Shown: one piece after another, positions 59,381-64,000 of the stretch
Numbering within the stretch: position 1 is the stretch's first letter
Layout: each line of letters opens with the position of its first letter
Source: Rhodoblastus sp. 17X3
Lineage (GTDB): Bacteria; Pseudomonadota; Alphaproteobacteria; Rhizobiales; Beijerinckiaceae
Assembly: GCF_030056575.1 (NCBI RefSeq)
Contig: NZ_JASHHX010000003.1
Span: 124,001 to 188,000 of the forward strand
Direction: 5' to 3'
DNA: 64,000 bases
Translations under genes and position numbers: made by a program
Notes under the pieces: generated by a model
The model's input: the letters and a program-made list of their open reading frames with translations, nothing else
Database searches by the model: none
Told to the model about the DNA's origin: nothing

Positions 59381-61216
59381 ATGGACAACAAATGGCATTT
59401 CAACATCGGCTATTTGCTCTTCGCCTGGATCGTCCTGCTGTTGCTGCAGCAATGGTGGACCGCCGCGCAACAGGTTGAAATCGCGCCTTATAGCGAGTTC
59501 GTCGATCTGCTGCGGCAGGACAGGATCGAGAGCGTCGAGGTCGCCGACCGGTCGTTGACGGCGACCTTGAAGGAAGCTCGTCCCAATGGACGCAAGAGCC
59601 TTTTCGTCCTGCGGGTCGATCCAACCATGGCGCGGGACCTCGAGGCGGCCAAGGTCAAATTTTCTGGCGCGCCCGACACCAGTTGGCTCGCGACCTTGCT
59701 GTCATGGATCGTGCCCGTCGCGATTTTCTTTGCCTTCTGGAGTTTTCTCAGCCGCAGGATGGGCCAGGGATTTGGGGCCGCCATGTCCATCGGCCAGAGC
59801 AAGGCCAAGGTCTTTGTCGAAAAGGACATCAAGATCGGCTTCGCCGACGTGGCGGGCGTCGATGAAGCGAAAGACGAACTCAAGGAGATCGTCGCCTTCC
59901 TGAAAGACCCGGCGACCTATGGCCGCCTCGGCGCGCGAATTCCCAAAGGCATTCTGCTGGTCGGCCCGCCCGGAACCGGCAAGACGCTGCTCGCGCGGGC
60001 GGTGGCCGGGGAGGCCGGCGTGCCGTTCTTTTCGATCAATGGATCGGAATTTGTTGAAATGTTCGTCGGCGTCGGCGCGGCGCGGGTGCGCGACCTGTTC
60101 ATTCAGGCGCGCGCGAGCGCGCCCTGCATCATTTTCATCGACGAACTTGATGCGCTGGGGCGAGCGCGCGGCCTGACCCCCTTCGGCAATGACGAAAAGG
60201 AGCAGACGCTCAATCAGTTGTTGAGCGAACTGGACGGGTTCGATCCGAGCGTCGGCGTGGTGTTGCTGGCGGCGACCAATCGGCCGGAAGTGCTCGACCC
60301 GGCATTGCTGCGCGCCGGCCGTTTCGACAGGCAGATCGCGGTCGACCGGCCGGACCGGGGCGGTCGGGTTGAAATTCTCAACGTGCATCTCAAGAAGGTC
60401 AAGCTGGACGCGGATGTCGAGCCGGACCGGATCGCCGCATTGACCCCGGGATTCACCGGGGCGGACCTCGCCAATCTCGTCAACGAGGCCGCGACATTGG
60501 CGACACGGCGCGGCGCCAGAACGGTTTCGAGCGACGATTTCACCGCCGCGGTAGAGCGGGTCGTCGCAGGTCCGGAAAAGCGCAAGCGCCTGCTCAACCC
60601 GCAGGAACGCACGATTGTCGCCAATCACGAAATGGGCCACGCCATCGTCGCCATGGCGCTGCCCGGCACTGATGTGGTGAAGAAAATCTCGATCATTCCG
60701 AGAGGAATCGGCGTTCTCGGCTATACGATGCAGATGCCGGCCGACGATCGTTACCTGATGACCCGCTCCGAATTGATCGACCGGATGACGGTTCTGCTTG
60801 GGGGGAGGGCGGCGGAAGTGGCCGTCGTCCACCAGCCGACCACCGGCGCCGCGGACGATTTGCAACGGGCGACCGAAATCGCCCACGCCATGGTCTCCCG
60901 ATACGGCATGACGACGGAGGTCGGGCAGGCGTCATTTGCCGCCGAACGCCCGCGCTTTCTCGAACTGCCGGGGACGAGCGCCAATCCTGCGGCGATGAGC
61001 GAGGAAACCAGCGCGGCGATCGACAAGGCAGTGAGCGGCCTCATCGACAGCGCATTTTCGCGCGCCACGACGATCCTGACCTTGTGCGAGCCCGTGCATC
61101 GCGAGGCCGCGCAGCGGCTGCTCGAGAAGGAAACGCTCGCCGGAGACGAGTTGACGGCGATTGGCGAAGCGGTGCGCCAATGCGTCGAAGGCAACGCGAA
61201 TTTCTCGGCGCCCTGA
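59381..61216 (+). CDS. FtsH-type membrane AAA protease
   Basis: 611 residues from ATG 59381. Two membrane helices (about 9-25 and 106-124) flank a short periplasmic domain. The AAA module has Walker A GPPGTGKT, Walker [16 protein letters not shown], the pore [18 protein letters not shown] and the SRH arginines ([17 protein letters not shown]). The zinc protease site is HEMGH. It is smaller than and divergent from housekeeping FtsH, suggesting a stress-specific second copy. Confidence 0.9.
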   Translation: MDNKWHFNIGYLLFAWIVLLLLQQWWTAAQQVEIAPYSEFVDLLRQDRIESVEVADRSLTATLKEARPNGRKSLFVLRVDPTMARDLEAAKVKFSGAPDTSWLATLLSWIVPVAIFFAFWSFLSRRMGQGFGAAMSIGQSKAKVFVEKDIKIGFADVAGVDEAKDELKEIVAFLKDPATYGRLGARIPKGILLVGPPGTGKTLLARAVAGEAGVPFFSINGSEFVEMFVGVGAARVRDLFIQARASAPCIIFIDELDALGRARGLTPFGNDEKEQTLNQLLSELDGFDPSVGVVLLAATNRPEVLDPALLRAGRFDRQIAVDRPDRGGRVEILNVHLKKVKLDADVEPDRIAALTPGFTGADLANLVNEAATLATRRGARTVSSDDFTAAVERVVAGPEKRKRLLNPQERTIVANHEMGHAIVAMALPGTDVVKKISIIPRGIGVLGYTMQMPADDRYLMTRSELIDRMTVLLGGRAAEVAVVHQPTTGAADDLQRATEIAHAMVSRYGMTTEVGQASFAAERPRFLELPGTSANPAAMSEETSAAIDKAVSGLIDSAFSRATTILTLCEPVHREAAQRLLEKETLAGDELTAIGEAVRQCVEGNANFSAP

Positions 61217-61232
61217 CGCGCCGACCTTGGCG

Positions 61233-61793
61233 TCAGCCGACCCAGCGAATCTCCGGCGGCTTGCGCGGAATCGGCGCCGGCGCCGCTTTGGGATGGCCGA
61301 GGATGATCGGCGCCACCGGCGCCCATGGCTCCGGAAGGCCGAGCATTTCCTTGCCCTCGGGCGTGTTGAGGAAACCCTGGGCAAAGCCGATCCAGCATGA
61401 GCCGAGGCCGGCGGCGTAAGCGGCCAGCATGAGATTTTCGGCGGCCAGAGCGCAATCCTCGACGATCCATGGTCCCTGAGCGGCCGCTGAAATCAGGATG
61501 AGCGCGGGCGCATGGTAGAAGATCTGGAAATCGGGATTGTCCAGAAGCGCACGAAAATGGTCTTCGTGGGGGGCCTCGGACATTGTCGCAAGCAGATGAG
61601 CCTTTGCGCCTTGCGAGATACGGTTCAGCAAGCTTTGGTCGCGCACGACCGTAAATGTCCACGGCTGTTCGTTGACCGCGCTTGGCGCCTGCACAGCGGC
61701 GAGCAGCAAGGTGGAAATAAGCCCGGCGTCGAGCGGCTGATCTTTATATTCCCGGACCGAGCGGCGACCGAGGATGGCCTTGTCGAGATCCAT
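61233..61793 (-). CDS. nitroreductase-family flavoprotein
   Basis: 186 residues from ATG 61793. AILGRRSVREYKDQPLDAGL, AVQAPSAVNEQPWTFTVVRD, AAENLMLAAYAAGLGSCWIG and PVAPIILGHPKAAPAPIPR are typical FMN-binding elements of nitroreductases. It reduces nitro compounds or quinones with NAD(P)H; physiological substrate unknown. Opposed to the ftsH-like gene. Confidence 0.88.
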   Translation of the reverse strand: MDLDKAILGRRSVREYKDQPLDAGLISTLLLAAVQAPSAVNEQPWTFTVVRDQSLLNRISQGAKAHLLATMSEAPHEDHFRALLDNPDFQIFYHAPALILISAAAQGPWIVEDCALAAENLMLAAYAAGLGSCWIGFAQGFLNTPEGKEMLGLPEPWAPVAPIILGHPKAAPAPIPRKPPEIRWVG

Positions 61794-62115
61794 GGTGAAA
61801 TCCTCCCGATGCCGGGCCGGCTGTGCTTGTATCTCATAGGCCAATGACGGACGGCGAGAAATGATCGCCGTCAAACCTCGCGCCGACGCGAAGCCGGTGC
61901 GAACGCGGTCGGAGCGCGCAGCCTTCGATTGCGTCATATCAAGGCAAGAAAAGGCCATTCCGCGCCAGAATAATATCAGCAGGGCGAGGGGTTGAAACAT
62001 CGCGGTTTTCTCGACGTGATTGCGGCCTTACATTGAGCCGGCATTCGTTGACGCCGCCGTCCGATATGCTGCGGACAGGCGCGCGTTGGCGCCAGGACCC
62101 GAGGAGTTCGTCATC

Positions 62116-62520
62116 ATGGCTGCAGGCGATCCGACGAGTTGGATGTGGTCGGAGGCGATGGAAATGCTCGCCCGTGCGGAGCGTTTGCGCAGCCTCGCCT
62201 TTCCGCCCAGGCGCGCCCAGGGCCGAAACGTCTGGGAGCCTCCGGTCGATGTGCTGGAAACCGAGGAAGAGGTCCTGATCTTCATCGCCCTGCCTGGCGT
62301 TGGCGAAGAAAATGTCGAAGCCGCGATCGAGGACGGAGAATTGGTCATAGCAGGCCGTCGGGTCCTGCCGCCACAGTTGCGCACGGCTTTCATTCATCGC
62401 CTTGAACTCCCGCAAGGCTGTTTCGAGCGGCGGGTTCGCCTTCCGCCCGGCCGCTATGATGGGCTTGCCCGGGCGGTCAGCAATGGCTGCCTGCTGATCA
62501 GCCTTCGCAAGGCCATCTGA
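62116..62520 (+). CDS. Hsp20 / alpha-crystallin-type small heat shock protein
   Basis: 134 residues from ATG 62116. The alpha-crystallin domain spans about residues 36-130: PPVDVLETEEEVLIFIALPG, VGEENVEAAIEDGELVIAGR, and the ELPQGCFERRVRLPPGRYDG segment, with SNGCLLISLRK as the final strand. It holds unfolding proteins and sits 10 bases upstream of lon, an apparent operon. Confidence 0.85.
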   Translation: MAAGDPTSWMWSEAMEMLARAERLRSLAFPPRRAQGRNVWEPPVDVLETEEEVLIFIALPGVGEENVEAAIEDGELVIAGRRVLPPQLRTAFIHRLELPQGCFERRVRLPPGRYDGLARAVSNGCLLISLRKAI

Positions 62521-62530
62521 GGAGGCTCGC

Positions 62531-64000
62531 ATGGTTTCGCAATCTGAGATGGCTGTAGCCGAAGACACTGAAACCGGAACAGGGCCCGCGCGCGGCCCGG
62601 AACCCGTTCCGCCCGACGGCCTGATCATTCTGCCGGTGCGCGATACGGTGCTGATGCCTGGGACGGTGATGCCGATCGCCATCAGCCGCGAACGCTCGAT
62701 CGCGGCGGCGCAACGGGCCGTGCGTGAAGAACGCCAGATCGGGGTCTTGATGCAGCGCGACGCCGGAACGCTGGAGCCCTCCGCCGTCGATCTGCATCGC
62801 GCCGGCACGGTCGCCAATGTGCTGCGCTACATCAACGCGCCCGACGGAACGCACCATCTGGTCCTGCAGGGCGAACAAAGATTCCGCGTGACGGATTTCG
62901 TAAAGGAGCGGCCCATCTTTGTCGCGCGCATCCAGCGCATTGACGAGCCGGAGACCCGCACGCCCGATGTCGAGGCGCGCTTCCTCAATCTGAAGCGGCA
63001 TGCGCTGGAAGCCCTGCAATTGATGCCGCAGGCGCCGGGCGAGCTGATCGAGACGGTGCAGGCGATCGAGGCGCCGGGAATGCTCGCCGATGTCGTCGCC
63101 GCCTATATCGACATCGGCGCCAATGACAGGCAGGAATTGCTCGAAACCATCGATCTCGCCGCGCGCATCGACAAGGTGACGAAATTCCTGGCGGAACGGC
63201 TTGGCGTGTTGCGGCTGACCCATGAAATCGGCCAGCAGACCAAGGCCGCCTTCGATCAGCGCCAGCGCGAGGCGGTGCTGCGTGAACAGATGGCGACGAT
63301 CCAGCGTCAGCTTGGCGAAGAGGGCGGACGCGGCGAGGAAGTGCGCGAACTGGCCGAAAAAATTCCGCGCGCTGGCATGCCGGCGGATATCGAGGAGCAG
63401 GCGCGGCGCGAATTGCGCCGTTACGAGCGAATGCCCGAAGGCGCCGGCGAGGCGGGTCCGGCGCGGACCTATCTCGACTGGCTGATCGAACTTCCCTGGG
63501 CCTTGCCGGAGCCGAAGCCGATCGACATCGCCCTGGCGCGGAAAATTCTCGACGCCGACCATTTCGGGCTGGAAAAGATCAAGCAGCGGATCGTCGAATA
63601 TCTCGCCGTGCGCAAGCTCGCGCCGGGCGGCAAGGCGCCCATCCTCTGTTTCGCCGGGCCGCCCGGCGTCGGCAAGACGTCGCTCGGCCAGTCCATCGCC
63701 CGGGCGATGGGACGGGCCTTCGTCCGCGTCAGTCTCGGCGGCGTGCATGACGAGGCCGAAATTCGCGGCCATCGCCGCACCTATGTCGGCGCCCTGCCGG
63801 GGAATATCATCCAGTCGATCCGCAAGGCGGGAGCGCGCGATTGCGTGATGATGCTCGACGAGATCGACAAGATGGGGCAGGGCGCTCATGGCGATCCGGC
63901 GGCGGCCATGCTGGAGGTTCTCGATCCCGAGCAGAACGCCACGTTCCGCGACAATTATCTGGGCGTTCCGTTTGATCTGTCGCGCGTCGTCTTCATCGCC
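62531..64000 (+). CDS. lon: Lon protease, 3' end outside window
   Basis: The first 490 codons are present, from ATG 62531 after GGAGG. The N-terminal LAN domain starts LIILPVRDTVLMPGTVMPIA, the helical middle contains RQREAVLREQMATIQRQLGE and ARTYLDWLIELPW, and the AAA part has GPPGVGKTSLGQ, RRTYVGALPG and the Walker B VMMLDEIDKM. The Ser-Lys protease domain lies beyond the edge. It is somewhat divergent from housekeeping Lon and coupled to hsp20. Confidence 0.92.
   Translation, partial: MVSQSEMAVAEDTETGTGPARGPEPVPPDGLIILPVRDTVLMPGTVMPIAISRERSIAAAQRAVREERQIGVLMQRDAGTLEPSAVDLHRAGTVANVLRYINAPDGTHHLVLQGEQRFRVTDFVKERPIFVARIQRIDEPETRTPDVEARFLNLKRHALEALQLMPQAPGELIETVQAIEAPGMLADVVAAYIDIGANDRQELLETIDLAARIDKVTKFLAERLGVLRLTHEIGQQTKAAFDQRQREAVLREQMATIQRQLGEEGGRGEEVRELAEKIPRAGMPADIEEQARRELRRYERMPEGAGEAGPARTYLDWLIELPWALPEPKPIDIALARKILDADHFGLEKIKQRIVEYLAVRKLAPGGKAPILCFAGPPGVGKTSLGQSIARAMGRAFVRVSLGGVHDEAEIRGHRRTYVGALPGNIIQSIRKAGARDCVMMLDEIDKMGQGAHGDPAAAMLEVLDPEQNATFRDNYLGVPFDLSRVVFIA

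Noticed and set aside
62498-63889. 463-codon reverse frame opposite lon
   Set aside because: The forward strand encodes Lon with intact Walker motifs; the reverse frame has no recognisable sequence.
1-64000. CRISPR array, rRNA or tRNA genes
   Set aside because: No regularly spaced repeats, rRNA segments or complete tRNA cloverleafs were noticed on reading; a tool search could still find a tRNA.

Overview
The window reads as a high-GC chromosome segment of a facultatively denitrifying alphaproteobacterium. The gene set (NosR/NosZ with NosX, UbiTUV, BluB with a cobalamin riboswitch, CcoG, FixK/NnrR-type palindromes) fits Hyphomicrobiales, perhaps the Beijerinckiaceae/Methylocystaceae/Rhodoblastus group. 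The genus is inference only; no rRNA or tRNA gene was seen.

Region 1 (1-12.7 kb) is the distal part of a prophage or prophage remnant. It holds a tail-tip protein cut by the left edge, a string of tail-appendage proteins, and a lysis block (holin-like proteins, GH24 lysozyme, spanin pair). A metallophosphoesterase, a dNMP kinase and a small reverse-strand HTH protein follow. At 13.8-14.2 kb the element gives way to a tyrosine-recombinase stub and a decayed ubiX fragment.

Region 2 (14.2-41.8 kb) is an anaerobic respiration island. It starts with nsrR, fdxA and hemN, which have NsrR-like sites around them. A decayed Crp/Fnr gene, a perfect FNR box and a cytochrome c gene follow. Next comes a complete nosRZDFYLX operon for nitrous oxide reduction, with a ferritin-like gene, ccoG and a LysR regulator. 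The island continues with ubiD-ubiX plus a small QueA-barrel gene, and divergently ubiT-ubiU-ubiV for oxygen-independent ubiquinone synthesis. nnrS, a TPP-riboswitch-controlled thiO, a cobalamin-riboswitch-controlled bluB and a Crp/Fnr regulator complete it.

Region 3 (41.9-46.2 kb, reverse strand) is the most unusual operon. It encodes a 24-residue PqqA, PqqD and PqqE, but no PqqB or PqqC. In their place are a small PuuD-like membrane protein, a divergent SerC-like aminotransferase and a divergent dihydroorotate-dehydrogenase-like flavoprotein that reads into a zinc-ribbon domain. This could be a partial PQQ locus whose other genes lie elsewhere, or a pathway to a different PqqA-derived product.

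Region 4 (46.4-51.0 kb) follows transposase and luciferase-like scars. It holds a second radical-SAM peptide system: an AT-rich promoter region, one or two small precursor candidates, a SPASM-like radical SAM enzyme and a RiPP-maturation-type radical SAM protein with a C-terminal winged-helix (RRE-like) region.

Region 5 (51.0-64 kb) begins with an IS3-family remnant and continues as a stress and NAD-salvage island. It contains a host-attachment protein, a truncated PolX PHP domain, a PAS-PRPP synthetase fusion, nicotinate phosphoribosyltransferase, nicotinamidase, an HPF-cold-shock fusion, an FtsH-type protease, a nitroreductase, Hsp20 and the start of Lon, which runs off the right edge.
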